A stretch of 64,000 bases of DNA from Branchiostoma lanceolatum (GCF_035083965.1 NC_089731.1:1292001-1356000); one strand, 5' to 3'; shown: positions 24,301 to 35,602, counted from the stretch's first letter. Notes: a model not told the origin generated them from the sequence alone. Made by a program: numbers and translations.

Positions 24301-27300
24301 CTTTTCAAGTTATTTTCATTCCAGTCAAGACACTGAGGAACTTCTATTCAACAAATCTTGCACGTGGAGAGTAACATCTCTTCTATATTGTACAACATGT
24401 CTGCTGATACATGTAGTACTAACAATGCCATATACGTTACCCTCATTACAAACATTGCTGAACATGATATTATATAGTCTCCGTCGGTCATACATATATC
24501 AACCATCGTGATGGTAACATCCTAATTCAGATCAGCCCTACAGCATCGGCTATAACTTAACACTCATACATGAGAATAACACGGTCTCTGCCACATATAA
24601 GTCACATCTTCTGTAAGCTAAGTTCTGTTGCAAAACACTTGCATGGACATACATTTCAATATGATCATTTTGTGTGTATATTGTACAGCATGTCCTCTTT
24701 CTTTCCCTATGTTACTGATGACGTCATATTCAGATACAAAAACACATTTCAAATTCCACACAAGCAAACAAAAACAAACCCAGCAGTGTAGCTTATTTCA
24801 GATTTCAGTCACAATACAGCTTCAAAAAAGTGTAGAATTGTCAGTCCAAATGTCTCTAGATATTTAAGCACACAGAAAGGAACAATGTATAAGCTGACTC
24901 TTTAAGCTTACTGTCACAAGTCACATGACAGATGTAAATGAATATCAAAAGTGGACATGGGACATTGGAACTACATTTTGTCAGAACATCATGTACGTAT
25001 ACAGCATAGCTTTTCCCTTCTCTTTCTTTCACCATGCTACTGATGACGTCATATTCAGATAAAACAAACACAGTTCAAATGTAACACAAGTAAACAAAAC
25101 CATCCCAGCAGTAGCTGAGTTTAGATTTCAGTCACAATATCAATATCAAACCAAACCAAAAGAACAAAATTTCCAACACCTCAATAGATACAACGTTGTG
25201 ATGAGCATTGTACATACTGACTCCCAGGGGTAGCTTCATGCAATTGTGGAATTACAGGATATTGAAGCACACAGATGTCTTAAAAATGAACAATGTATAA
25301 GCTGACTCTTGAAGCTTACAGCCACAAGTCACATGACAGCAGTGTCAATGAATATCAACAGTGGGAATGAGCCATTGTAACTAGACATTATTCTTACAGT
25401 GTTAAGATTTGACGGCTATTCATACAATGAATCATGAAATGACTAGTACAATATAGAATTAACACACCTCAATCACATAAATGTCCATTAATATTAACGA
25501 TACTACAGTAACAACACAATGGAGGCTGCAGTTTTGGACCACATCAAGCAAAATTCAAGGCTGACGATCTGAGATTTTCTCAACCTCCATCCCGCTACTC
25601 GCTGCTTCCGATCAGCCAACTTGGACTTGGCTAGGGGGAAACAGTAGTGGGGGAAACAGTAGTGGGGGAAACAGTAGCGGGGGCAACAGTAGCGGGGGCA
25701 ACAGTAGCGGGGCCAACAGTAGCGGGGCCAACAGTAGTGGGGGAAACAGCGGCCTTCACTTCACATACGTAAGGCTGTCGTGATGTGCAAGTAGCAACCG
25801 CAGACCACTTGGGGGGGGGGTCCCAAGACACACATTTTGATCCTGGGCTTATCTCCGGATCCGTTTCGCCAGCCCTTTCTGGCCAGTTGCTCCAATTTCC
25901 GAGATGTGTCATGTCGTCCCACACCCACTCATGATCACCTGAGCCCTTCATCAGACCGAACCAGACCGCATCCTGGTATCTGGCCTTGACCTGATTGCTC
26001 AGGAGGTCATTTGTTACCTTGTCCTTGGGCATGGCCAGATGCCCGCCGGCAACCTGATGACAGGTGGAACTGGCGTCGGTGTAGTTCTTCTCGTCTGTAG
26101 CGAACTTGTAGCACATGCCGGGCTTTTCGCAGAACCATTCATACCCACTGGGACAGGTTAGGGTCTTGTTGCAGCAGGCTTTAACAGCTAGAAAAATGAT
26201 GATAATATTTTATAGAGGACTATTGGCTACAGCAGCACAAGGTCCAAACCAATGGAAGTCAGCTGCAGTGAACTGTTCAGAAAGACCGTCAGAAATGTAG
26301 ATTTCTCTGCTCTACACAAACAGCAATGCCTGTCAAAACAGGTTGAAGTGTAACATCTACTTGGTGAGAAGCAGTACTCCAGTCAGAAGCTCTGAAGAAG
26401 GTGTCTGACAGACACTGAAACGTCAGCAGGTGAGATTACCTGGTTGTGTTAAAAGAAACTCCAAATATCCTTTGTTCTGATGAAATTATTTTCGGATGTA
26501 CATCTACTCATGCATCCGTAGATAATCAAACTATGACAACTTGGATGATGTTGAACAAACTTTTTAAAAAATCAGGTGCTGAAGATAAAGCACCAGTATG
26601 CACCTATATCTATATAATTACGTATATTATACTACTGGGCAAAACCCGGTGTGAGTATCACGTCCAGGATATGTTTACTTGTTAGACTCACCCCTTTTGA
26701 TCTGGCAGAGGTCCGACCTGAGACTCTTAACCTCGCCTACCAGATCCTTAACCTGGGCCTGCAACGTGAAGATGACAAGCGCCTGGAATGGATACAAGAT
26801 AGAAAAGGCTTATAATTGCTATATGCGTATGTCAAACATATAATTTGTTTGTCTGTGCGGAACCTTGATCTTACTACAAGCTAGACATAATAAGACATTA
26901 CATCATCATTTAACAAAAGATCTTATTTCTTCTAAATTGTTAGAGGCGCACAGATAGCCTCCCAATACTAGACTGCAAAAGAAGTTTACAAGTTAAGCAC
27001 AATGCTGTACATTGCATCATCATCATTTAACCAAAGATTATTTCTACTCCATTGTCACAGTGTAACAAGACCTGAAGGCCACTTCAAGGTTATGCTTAGG
27101 TCCCAATTAAAAAAGGGGCCCCGCCGGGTTGCTGACAGGCTTTTCTGTTGGCACTTTCGGACGTTACCTCTACGAGGCCCCGTGGGGCACCATATGGCAA
27201 CCGGGCTTATTATACTTTGGGGCCCGGTCGGGACCCCGAATCACCGGCCGTTAGCCCAAATACAGTCAACCAGGACAAATTTGCGGCTTCGGGCCCGGCT

Positions 27301-30300
27301 AGGACTGCACCCCCTAGCTACGGGCACCGCACAATTGTGATCGTGGCATTACTCAGGTTACATGCATATAGGGCCGAGACAGCACATCTCCATAGGTCAG
27401 AAATACCATGCCCTGTGGCAGACTTGTAAGCTCAACTCACCGACAGTGAGGATTTAGACACCATAGAAACAGGGCTTATGAAAGCTACATTATGTACTAG
27501 GGAACATTCCCTACCCCATTTACACTGGAACGGACCGCAAGTCTTAGCAATAATTGTGGCAGGTTCTATGACGGGCTCAAGGTGTGTCTCTCTCTCCATG
27601 ATTTGATTATCTAATATTACAGTCACCTTGAAACAGCTCTTATAGAATGATTGGCAACAAAAAAACAGGTGGAGGCAGAAATCTACAACATCCAGGACCA
27701 AGTTCAGGCATGAGAAGCAGCTCAGGGCTTATAAAAGCTGCCCGGGAACATTCCCTACCCCATTTACATTGGAATGGACCCCGGCTCTTTGTAATTATGG
27801 TACTAGTAGGTTCTTTGAGGTGCTCAAGGTGTGGCTCTCTTATTTCACCTTGAAACATCTGTTGTAGAAAGACTCAGGCTACAAAAATTCAGATGAGGGC
27901 AGAAAACATTAGGTAGGGGTTTCTGGTCTGGAACATTTACTGACAGGTTCATCTTCAGCTTCAGAGGATAAGGTCCAGGCCTTACAATAGTTATATATTA
28001 TTTTGGTTCACTTATGAGGTTTCCTTCATTTTCACTGGTTCAAACGTGATTTTCTGGACTAGTGTAACGGTATAATGTATTCTTCTTCTTCTTCTTCTTA
28101 CTAGTACCCTCTAACCACCCCTGAAGGGGTCGGGCCTAACGGATTACGGCAGGGCGGCCGCGAGCCTGGCCTTAAAGGCCTCCACTGTCGGGGCTTGCAT
28201 GTAACGTGCCCCGGCAGCGTGTTCCACTCTTTAATCGTGCGTGGAAAAAAAGAAAATCTATAACAATCGGTACGTGCTGTATTTGAGGCTATGGCTACCT
28301 CTGGTGCGTCTGTGGGCAGCTGGTATAAGATATCGTTCAGATGGGATGTTGATATAACTATGGGAAATCTTTTATAGTGTAATTAACCCTGCTTCTCGCC
28401 TTCTTTCCACTAGCAAAGGCCATTGTCGGCCCTCGAGCATTTTATTCTAGATAGAGTTGAAGGAAACTTACGTTATTGGCATCATCCATGTCCTTGGACA
28501 GCTTTCCCTGTTCAGCCCAGGGCAAGTCGGGTGTTTTCGCCAGTTCATTGATGGCTCTCTGTCTGGCCGCCATCAATTCATCGAAATTTGTAGGCACGTT
28601 GTTGTTGTTGTTGTAGTTGTTGTTGTTGTTGATGTTGATTTCGATAGCTTTTTGGTTGTCCTCGTTCACCGGAAACTCAAATGGAACAACTGGGTCCTCA
28701 GTTTCCCCTGTAGCCTCCTTTGGGGTCACCAGGAGGATCACAAACAGCGTGGCAACTTTCAGCATCATGGTTCAGGTTCTCTTCGCGCACAAGGATCTAG
28801 AAACAACTTTCCTGACCAAAGCAATGCCGCGGCGCAAGGGAGCGATGCCTAATATACTCCTCTTGTTGATTTTACCTCCTCAGTGCTCGGTGTTCATTAC
28901 TGTCCTACATAACATCAACTGAAACTCATCGCTTGTCATACTATCCACCGTGCACACAGTTCATTATTTTAGAGTACAAAGGTCTGAATGGTCTGACAAA
29001 CTGCAGTGTCACAGGGCAAGGACACCTAGGCCTGGTACCATCTTTGTTGACGATACAATCTACAGAGCCAGGTATGAAGTTGGACACCGTCCTATACAAA
29101 ACCGTCTTAAACTCTAGACTGTTGGTATTGGTTAACATGACGGGGGCCAAGGACACCGAGAAGGCCACTAAGTTGTTTCTGAAGGGCCTGACATAATGAC
29201 CTGTGGGGGGGCCTGGGTGCACAAAAGAAACTCGAGACTTGTCTTTTTGATTGACAGTTTGGGAAGAACATCTGATACGTTGATGAAGGTTAGACATCCA
29301 GGTAATAAGACACGCCAAAAATAATTACTCAAGCAACTGGATAAGATTTTGAAACAGTCAGACGTTTCAGACAGTATCCACTGTCTTTCGTCAGTGACTA
29401 ACGATAGGACTGAGAACACCAGGTTTTATACCAAAACTCAGAACAGTATGACAGGAAAGTTCAAGACCTATTAGGGGATAAAGACACATACAGGCCCTTG
29501 AAAAACAACCCCACAAACAAGTTCAAAAAAAGAAATCCACAAAGCTCTCGAGAAATTGAGAGATGACGAGTTTCTGGACCAGGCCACCTATCTAAAGCTC
29601 AATCCCACTACAGAACAACCCCCAACATTCTACGGCCTTCCCAAAATCCACAAACCCGGTGTCCCTCTACGACCCATAGTATCCGGTATAGGATCTGTCA
29701 CTTACAAAGCGGCAGGTCATCTGGCTAAGATCTTGGGACCATTGGTGGGAAAGTCTCAACACCATGCACAGAATAGTGCAGACTTCGTCCAAAAAATCAA
29801 AGACATCACTGTAGCAGAAGATGAAATCAACACTTTATAATATTATGATGTGTGCTCGCTTTTCACTTGCATACCCCCTAAGGAGGCAGTATCAGTAGTT
29901 AGGGAGGCCTTGGAGGCCGACAACACACTTGCAGATGGAACCAAACTCTCTGTGGACCACATATGTGAACTGCTAGACCTCTGCCTAGGGTGCACCTATT
30001 TCACTTACAAACAACAGTTTTTCCAGCAAGTGCACGGCTGTGCTATGGGATCACCGGTATCGCCCATTGTAGTGAACCTGTATATGGAGAAGTTTGAGAA
30101 CAAAGCCCTCAGTACTTTCAATGGCCCTCCCCCAGCAAACTGGTTTCGCTACATAGACGACACTTGGTATAGGCTAAAGAAGAGAGTAGCTGATGACTTC
30201 TTTGACCACATTAACCAGGTAGATGACAACAGTTCACACAGGAGTCGTGTCAAAACAACATGCTCCCCTTCTTAGACACCAAAACCATCATAGAGAAGGA

Positions 30301-33300
30301 TGGCATTACCTTCAGTTCGAAGTGTACAGGAAACCGACCCACACTGATCAATATCTGGCCTTTGATTCCCACCACCCTTTGGAACACAAACTAGCAGTGA
30401 TCAAAACGCTCTTCCATCGAGCAGACAATGTCATCACCTCAGACAAAGCGAAAACAGAAGAACACAGACATCTCCGTGCCGCTTTAGCCAAGTGTGGCTA
30501 CCAAAATTGGACCTTCAACAAGGCCCTCAAACCTTCTGACCAGTCTAAGTAAACACTCAAGTGCAAACATTTGACCAACAGAAACAAGGTCAACATTACC
30601 ATTCCCTATGTCCAAGGCGTATCGGAAAAACTCAGACGTATCTTCCAAAACTTCAACATTGCCACTTACTTTAAACCTCACTAAACTCTCAGGCAAAAAC
30701 TGGTCCATCCAAAAGACAGGCCTGAAAAAGGCATCAAAGCCAATGTCATCTACAAACTGCAATGTGAGGAACCGAACTGCAACAACACGTACATTGGGGA
30801 GACAAGTCGACCACTAAAAGAAAGGTACAGTGAACATTGCAGAAAGAGCGCTAACCGCTACTCCTCTGCCATTTTCCACCATCTAAAACACAACCAGGGA
30901 CACTCATTCAATCTCGAATCCACGGACATCCTAGATCGTGAAGCCCGCTGGTTCGAACAGGGAGTCAGAGAAGCAATATATGAGAGGATGTACAACCCCG
31001 CCCACAACAGGAAAACTGTCAGGCACCTGGGATAATGCACTGCCCCCCCCGGACAAGCAACATTTAGTTACTGTTTTACTGTTATTATATACAGTACTAA
31101 AACAACAGTAGCTAATTGAACTATTGGCATAAAACTTTGTCTTGAATTAACCTTTTTTTTAAAGACTACTTCAAGACATCCTATTCTCTTAACCTCATTA
31201 ACATATATATTCAGAGTTTTGGTATAAAACCTGGTGTTCTCAGTCCTATCGTTAGTCACTGACGAAAGACAGTGGATACTGTCTGAAACGTCTGACTGTT
31301 TCAAAATCCTATCCAGTTGTTTGAGTAATCATTTTTGGAGAACATCTGATAGTAGAGTAAACTTGGCATTGTGTCAAAGTCAAACTCCACACAATTTGTG
31401 ATGAAGAACTCCAAGACTAGAAGGAATGCCATTAATCATGTATACAACCCACCACGCTTTTCGAAAAGAGTAGGGGTCCTTCCTGGTGTGAGTGGATCAA
31501 ATATATCTGTCCGGATATGCAGCTTGTACTCTTCAGTACAAACCTGGTGTGTTACGCCTCGAGGCAGTTTACCGGGTTAAAAAACAAACAAATACAAACA
31601 AACTCAGCTCTGCTGGTACTGCTTTATGTTCTGCTGCTGTTGGTTGGGAAAGAGAAGGCCAACAGCAGGTGTTTCATGAAGGGTTTATGGAAAAGGCTGG
31701 GGTGTCTAGCCAGGCTATAGCTACCCTTTCTGAGCCCCAACACTATGCATGGGGTTTCCTTGAGGAAAAACTGGTACAATGGCAATCCCAGCAGGAGACC
31801 GGCTTTTTAGCAAATGCCCACATACGCCCACTCTGGCCAAGTCCGCGCTGCAAGAATCTCAGTTTGTTTTGCTCAGGATATGTTCAGGTTGTGCTCCCAT
31901 TGATTAACCCTGAGTTTCAAGTCAATCCATCGATCCGAAGTTGAATAAAGCGAACTTGAAGATTTTTACCTGGCTTTTTATCGAATGCCCAGCAAAAATG
32001 GCTTTTTAGCGAATGCCCATCATGACACGGGCGCTAAATATAACACCATAAACATGTTGAACATGTTGTCCCCTGGAGGGGTGTACTCAGTTTCCGTGAT
32101 GTACACGTCTGTAAAGTGAATTTTTTTACAAAAGACGCCGCGCGGGAAATCCACGGCCTCGGACCAGTCACGTGACCAGAATCCATCATTTTGGAATGTT
32201 TACGTCTGAGGCCGTGGCCTCCCCAAGTCACGTATTTTGTTTTAAAAAGTCACTTAATTTTAAAACCCTAGTCCTGCTACGCCCGGCAATTGTCGGGTTG
32301 TACATTATTGTTCTGTATGCTAGCCTAGACAATTGCTGGGTTGGGAATATTTCTACAATGCGCTAGTTGCACCCGCGCGGTTGTTGTACAGCGTGGTAAC
32401 TAAAATTGAGCAAGATCAAACGAGTATCCTTTCTTTCAAATTTTTCTGCGCACTTCAGCAGTGGTGGTATATTTTTGCTCTGGAACTCCAGCAGGACAAG
32501 GGTTAACATGTAGCTTAGTCAAGCTAGGGTCACATTTCCAATCCGGGGTCCGGCCGGGCAGCTTGTGGGAACGACAAATATGATATAAAAGACACCAAAA
32601 GACACAAAACGTAGAAGAATTACCCCTGACCATATATTGTGTATTTTCTTGTTATAATGCATTTTTAATTTTCCGTTTTTGCAAACAGCCCGGGCGGGCC
32701 CCGGATTTGAAATGAGACCGTAGCATCACTCTGCCATGTGACACCACCTCACAGTCAAACAAACAAATAAACAAACAAACAAAACAAACAAAAAACGCAC
32801 CTCCAGCGAAGAACTTGCCCTGCACGAATTCGTCAACCCCGACCTCCTCGGGCCCGACCCCCACCAGGTTCACATTGGCGGCATCCAATTGTGGTTTGAG
32901 CTTGCTAAGCTCCGAGGCAGTCCAGCGACAAACCTGTGTTGGTGACAAGGTGACAATTTGGTCTAGTGCATAGGATTTCCTAATCTCCAAGCAGATCTAC
33001 ACGGGGCGCGAAAATCGTAAATGCTAGCCAGAGAAGCTCCAGTCAGCCAGAGAAGCTCCACCCGGCCCCGTAGGATCTGCGCTAAGACGGGCCTGAACAA
33101 GGTTATTAACCGGCACGAGGAGGGGCAACCTATTGAGAAAGGTGCCTCTACTCCTCCTCGTGCCTGCTTAACTCCAATGTGAAAATTGGCAAGGATTATC
33201 GTTTACAACCTGATTCTGGGACGAACGTAGCCGGCCGCGCCAGTTCACAGCGGGAGTGTTTCCCCTCAGATACAATAGTGCGGGAACACACCGCATCACA

Positions 33301-35287
33301 ACGCATCAACGTAAACGTATCGACATAAAGACTTTTCCGTTAGACAAATTTGCACCATTAGTATTTAGTTTAATGTTATACAGTAATTGATTTAAATGTC
33401 GTTTTATTTATTTGAATGCTTGGCGTGCCATTTTTTAACCACAACTTGGAATTTGTCTCTACATAACGTCCTTACTTGATCGCTGATTAGTGCTCGTAAC
33501 GGTGAGACGACCGAAACAAGTTTTGTTTCAAGCCACAGCGGAATGCAATTTGGTAGCACAGGGATTTCCCCTTGCCCGTCGTATGGCGTAACGGCTAGAA
33601 CATTCGGCTGTCAAACAAGGGGACCTGTGTTCGATCCTGGCTTGCCCCCAGACATGTCTGGACATGCGCCCGGACGTTGTGCCCCTGGGAAAGGCACTTA
33701 ACACAAATTTCCTCACTTCACTCAGGTGTAAATGAGTACCTAGCTTCGGTTAGGTACGTCCCTCAGATAGGACATGAAATGTGAATAAATAAATCATGCT
33801 CCTAGCTGCCGGCCCGACCATAACCGCCCCCTAGAGTAGGTCATTAACCTCCGCCAGCAAGAGATGTGTAAACACAGGCCATATAACATTGTGGTTCAAG
33901 TGCCACTTACTGACCAGTCTAACTGGTCAGGACCTTTTAGTTTAGTGGTATTGCGTTAGGTTTGTGAGCTGGCGGGCCCAGGTTCGATCCCAGGGAGCCA
34001 GGAGACTGCACTCTCCTTGTGTTTCAGTGATTCAAACCTTACTTATATACTAGTATATAAGTAACGTTAAGTCACATGCTGTATTGTTATATATTGTCTG
34101 TCCGTCCTTTCATGTTACATGTACTTGCAATTAGCCTACGGGCAAGAACTTGCAATAAACTTATCTTTATCTATATATATTAGTATACACTTCTGTCTTA
34201 CGCAGCTTATTACCTACTGTACAAAAATGAGGATTAACTGTTAAGTGATTATTTGAACCAGGAACAAATACACAAACAAGCACGTGCACACAAAGTGACA
34301 AACCTGGCATCCAAACCGGCGCAGGAACAGCAGGACACACGCACGACTCTCCCACAGCGAACCCAGGGGAACAGTCTGGAAAGGATGATAATAATAGTAT
34401 CTATTGCATATTCATTAGCCTCTACCAGGCTCCGTGGATGGGTGGAAAAATAGTACAAACTGGCCAAATAGAGTGAATAGTATGCTATTAGGGAGTCGGC
34501 TACGGAGAGAGGGTCCAATATGCATGTTTGACCCTCTCTCTGTAGCCAACTCCCTTAGCATACTATTCACTCTGTTTGGCCAGTTTCTACTATTTTTCCA
34601 TCCATCTGCGGAGCCTGGTAGAGGCTACATATTCATGGCCACAGAGTTAATATAAAATATGGGCAATGTCACAAATGAGCCAACACAAGATAGATAATAA
34701 AGCATCATTTCAGCATCATTCCAGCTTATCATATTGGAAGACTCGATTCAGCCATTCCTACAATGATCCTAGCCTGTGTTTACACCATCTTTCGCCAGTG
34801 GAGGTTAATGACCCCCTCCCCTATAGGGGGCGTATACGTATTTAGTTAGGCTACAATGATCCCAGGCTGGGGAAACTGCCTGAAAATATGCATGTTTGGC
34901 CCCAGGGATAATATTCACAAAATGATATACGTTATAACATTCAAACCATCTATATTTTTAAAAATTCCAAAATATTACCTAGTGACATGTTATAATTTGA
35001 CTGGAGTGAAAGGGGGTAATACGTTGCATTTGCTTGCAAATATCTGAGCCCTTCAAATAATCTCCACCCACTCCTACAACTTAACAAGAATATACATGTA
35101 TAATTTATCAATCCATGAGAGCGTTAACACATTCAATGTACCGTTAGTGACTTTTTCTCGACTTGCCCTCCCCCCCACCACGCCCCTAAAATGGAACGGT
35201 CTATCGGTACTTCTTCCACGCTACCTGTCCAGTCTTGACGTCTTTGACCAGGTTCACGGCGACCTTCTTCACTATCTCAGCACTCAT
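18389..35287 (-). CDS. PRXL2B: PRXL2B-like prostamide/prostaglandin F synthase (peroxiredoxin-like 2B)
   Basis: Eight exons: 35225-35287, 34304-34375, 32801-32933, 22119-22170, 21811-21874, 20892-20967, 19566-19684, 18389-18415. Phases agree throughout, giving 201 aa (human about 198). The family is a thioredoxin-fold reductase that converts prostaglandin H2 and prostamide H2 to F-type products. The redox motif is Cys44-Gln-Val-Cys47 in FLRRFGCQVCRW, with cysteine rather than selenocysteine. Other family blocks are NLVGVGPEEVG, LYVDETKRCYKDLGYRRYN, GDLLQAGGTLIVGAGGEQVL and FVQDSPGDHV. The last exon adds only eight residues (CDDTMCTM). It is placed by phase and a strong pyrimidine tract, and is the least certain part. 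Exon 2 was found only by family match. Intron 3 (10.6 kb) houses a lectin gene and a retroelement. The end of exon 7 is repeated downstream. Confidence 0.93.
18832..19010. repeat. (CA)n microsatellite
   Basis: An imperfect CA/CACG dinucleotide tract within the last PRXL2B intron. It produces artificial cysteine- and valine-rich frames on the minus strand. Confidence 0.9.
19050..19565 (-). repeat. Four tandem copies of the PRXL2B exon 7 end with its donor
   Basis: The plus-strand word CAGACCTT(C/G)GGCTG recurs at 19050, 19176, 19309 and 19435, beside the real exon end at 19561. Spacing is 126 bp, except one 133-bp step caused by a doubled GTACCGT. Each copy holds the last about 54 coding bases, the donor GTCTGTA, and about 70 bp of intron. 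Confidence 0.85.
20530..20865 (+). mobile_element. LINE ORF2 C-terminal remnant
   Basis: The translation contains RLRQRRVQFAGNCLRASEE, then LILWRPRGKTRSRKLTF. The pattern R..RF.GHC.R..E....L.LW.P.G is the C-terminal tail of RTE/Jockey-type LINE proteins. It is truncated on the 5' side and lies in a PRXL2B intron. Confidence 0.6.
22437..22567 (+). repeat. Dispersed repeat: empty-site relative of the Penelope insertion
   Basis: It shares AAGGGCCTGACATAATGACC, GAAACTCGAGACT, TTGATTGACAGTTTG and GGCATTGTGT with the sequence flanking the retroelement at 29278-31339, but is uninterrupted. Confidence 0.65.
22835..23225 (-). mobile_element. LINE 3'-end remnant
   Basis: The minus-strand translation has HNHSQTLQAIACRNNYYRLS, then FFPRTIKEWSEL and SLSQFKTKVG, the classic FFPRTI..WN.LP tail of CR1-like LINEs. 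It is 5'-truncated and lies inside PRXL2B intron 3. Confidence 0.65.
23698..23791. mobile_element. Fold-back element, TCTCCAAGCAGAT family
   Basis: 94 bp with ends TATTATCTCCAAGCAGATC and GATCTGCTTGGAGATCA, flanked by TTAGAATGG and TTAGAATGC (9 bp, one mismatch). Confidence 0.65.
23801..25630. other. PRXL2B intron segment / lectin 3' flank with a 330-bp tandem duplication
   Basis: Segments near 24700-24965 and 25025-25375 are diverged duplicates. Both contain CTGATGACGTCATATTCAGA with the cAMP-response-like palindrome TGACGTCA (24719-24726, 25044-25051), ATTTCAGTCACAATA, and GTATAAGCTGACTCTT. No coding exon is seen. Part may be lectin 3' UTR. Confidence 0.55.
25631..28768 (-). CDS. Secreted C-type lectin-domain protein with mucin-like tail
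   Basis: Three exons, 28472-28768, 26692-26782, 25631-26187, join in frame to 314 aa. Residues 1-20 (MMLKVATLFVILLVTPKEA) form a signal peptide. An Asn-rich run follows, encoded by a GTT microsatellite. Exon 2 encodes a short heptad segment (ALVIFTLQAQVKDLVGEV) that could trimerise. Exon 3 is a C-type lectin domain: CYKFATDEKNYTDASSTC, GGHLAMPKD, VWFGLMKGSGDHEWVWDD, and Cys in SKCVSW and YVCEV. The Ca2+/sugar EPN and WND motifs are not recognisable (KWSAV replaces WND), so classical sugar binding is doubtful. The C-terminus is Thr/Pro repeats from a 15-bp minisatellite. The gene lies wholly inside PRXL2B intron 3 on the same strand. Confidence 0.88.
26392..26424 (+). ncRNA. Hammerhead-like motif in a lectin intron
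   Basis: CTGAAGA, a GTGTCTGACAGACAC hairpin, then GAAACGTC. It has the same architecture as the copies in the Penelope-like element, but a different stem. Activity is untested. Confidence 0.4.
27098..27335. repeat. GC-rich fold-back remnant (AGGTCCCAATT family)
   Basis: It begins AGGTCCCAATT and contains GGGGCCCCGCCGGG and GCCCGGTCGGGACCCCG, as in the complete element at 36905. The right end is decayed. Confidence 0.4.
28115..28455 (-). mobile_element. LINE 3'-end remnant (same family as 5843-6235)
   Basis: The minus strand reads ATGCTCGAGGG, then AGAAGGCGAGAAGCAGG and [15 protein letters not shown] and FFPRTIKEWN-like blocks. It aligns over its length with the copy in BCAS2. It starts just 17 bp beyond lectin exon 1's donor. 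Confidence 0.65.
29361..29394 (-). ncRNA. Hammerhead-like motif, left terminal repeat
   Basis: The minus strand gives CTGACGA, a perfect 7-bp stem AGACAGT/ACTGTCT with loop GGAT, then GAAACGTC. One extra A precedes the stem. Penelope-like elements are known to carry hammerhead ribozymes in their terminal repeats. Confidence 0.5.
29556..31035 (+). pseudogene. Broken Penelope-type reverse transcriptase and GIY-YIG endonuclease
   Basis: Readable blocks in order are FYGLPKIHKPGVPLRPIVS, YDVCSLFTCIPP, GCAMGSPVSPIVVNLYMEKF, and the catalytic FRYIDDTW (YxDD). FEVYRKPTHTDQYL and FHRADNVI follow in another frame. The last part (30740-31035) is a GIY-YIG nuclease: VIYKLQCEE, NTYIGETSRPLKERYSEH, and a C-terminal EAIYERMYNP. 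An in-frame TAA at about 29838 and frame changes near 30240-30300 and 30550-30740 disable it. It cannot encode a working protein as it stands. Confidence 0.88.
31259..31292 (+). ncRNA. Hammerhead-like motif, right terminal repeat
   Basis: Identical to the left motif and in inverted orientation, sense with the element's coding strand. Confidence 0.5.
31450..31585 (+). repeat. SINE-like dispersed repeat, copy 2
   Basis: CCCACCACGCTTTTCGAAAA, GGGGTCCTTCCTGGTGTGAG and CAAACCTGGTGTGTTACGCC match the copies near 42207 and 62530. Confidence 0.55.
32516..32726. mobile_element. Fold-back element, GGGTCACATTTCC family, copy 1
   Basis: The left end GGGTCACATTTCCAATCCGG with GGTCCGGCCGGGC has an inverted partner GCCCGGGCGGGCCCCGG..AAATGAGACC at the right. 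It lies 75 bp from PRXL2B exon 3. The target duplication is unclear. Confidence 0.5.
32981..33087. mobile_element. Truncated fold-back element, TCTCCAAGCAGAT family
   Basis: The left end TAATCTCCAAGCAGATCT is intact. The interior (GCGCGAAAATCGT, GCTAGCCAGAGAAG) matches the element at 38468. The right end stops at GGATCTGC. Confidence 0.55.
33573..33790 (+). repeat. tRNA-derived SINE
   Basis: A box-like TGGCGTAACGGCTAGAACA and B box GTTCGATCC are followed by a tail GGCACTTAACACAAATTTCC and CAGGTGTAAATGAGTACCTA. The tail recurs inverted near 42620-42740. A second, different tRNA-like head lies at 33940-33995. Confidence 0.6.
34416..34627. mobile_element. Fold-back element, TAGCCTCTACCAGG family, copy 1
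   Basis: A 212-bp near-complete palindrome between perfect 9-bp duplications CATATTCAT (34407-34415, 34628-34636). It begins 38 bp upstream of the PRXL2B exon 2 acceptor. Confidence 0.8.
34770..34853. mobile_element. Short element TAGCCTGTGTTTACAC with 9-bp duplication
   Basis: 84 bp ending GGCTA, flanked by CAATGATCC on both sides (34761-34769, 34854-34862). A related, inverted copy without clean ends lies near 33825-33885. Confidence 0.65.
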
Positions 35288-35602
35288 CTTTCTCAGGATC
35301 GAAGGAGCAGTTAAGAATGAAGTCAAGAAGTTGGCTGAGAAGGTCTACTGACCGTCTTGTGATTGTGACTGTGCAGTCTTGGAAAAACAGAAGTTATGCA
35401 ATTTTCCAGCTGTTGTGTAACATTTCTGGACAGAAGATAGCAGCTCGTTTGCAGACGGCGCGCTGCTTACTTAGAGTGAAACGAGTCGCGCATTGCAATA
35501 CGTAGCCTCGAATGACCGTGCATTGCTAACATATAGCGACTTTGAAGTGAAGTGCAGAAACCCTCACACTCTCTACTTTAATACCATCATGATGCCCTTA
35601 CC

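Larger units (their letters stand above)
29278..31339 (+). mobile_element. Penelope-like retroelement with inverted terminal repeats
   Basis: About 2.06 kb with a Penelope-type reverse transcriptase and a GIY-YIG endonuclease on the plus strand. The left end (CGCCAAAAATAATTACTCAA...) and the right end are inverted copies of roughly 100-130 bp. Each holds a hammerhead-like motif. GAACATCTGATA flanks both sides (29266-29277, 31340-31351), a 12-bp target duplication. It lies within PRXL2B intron 3, on the opposite strand to the gene. Confidence 0.85.
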
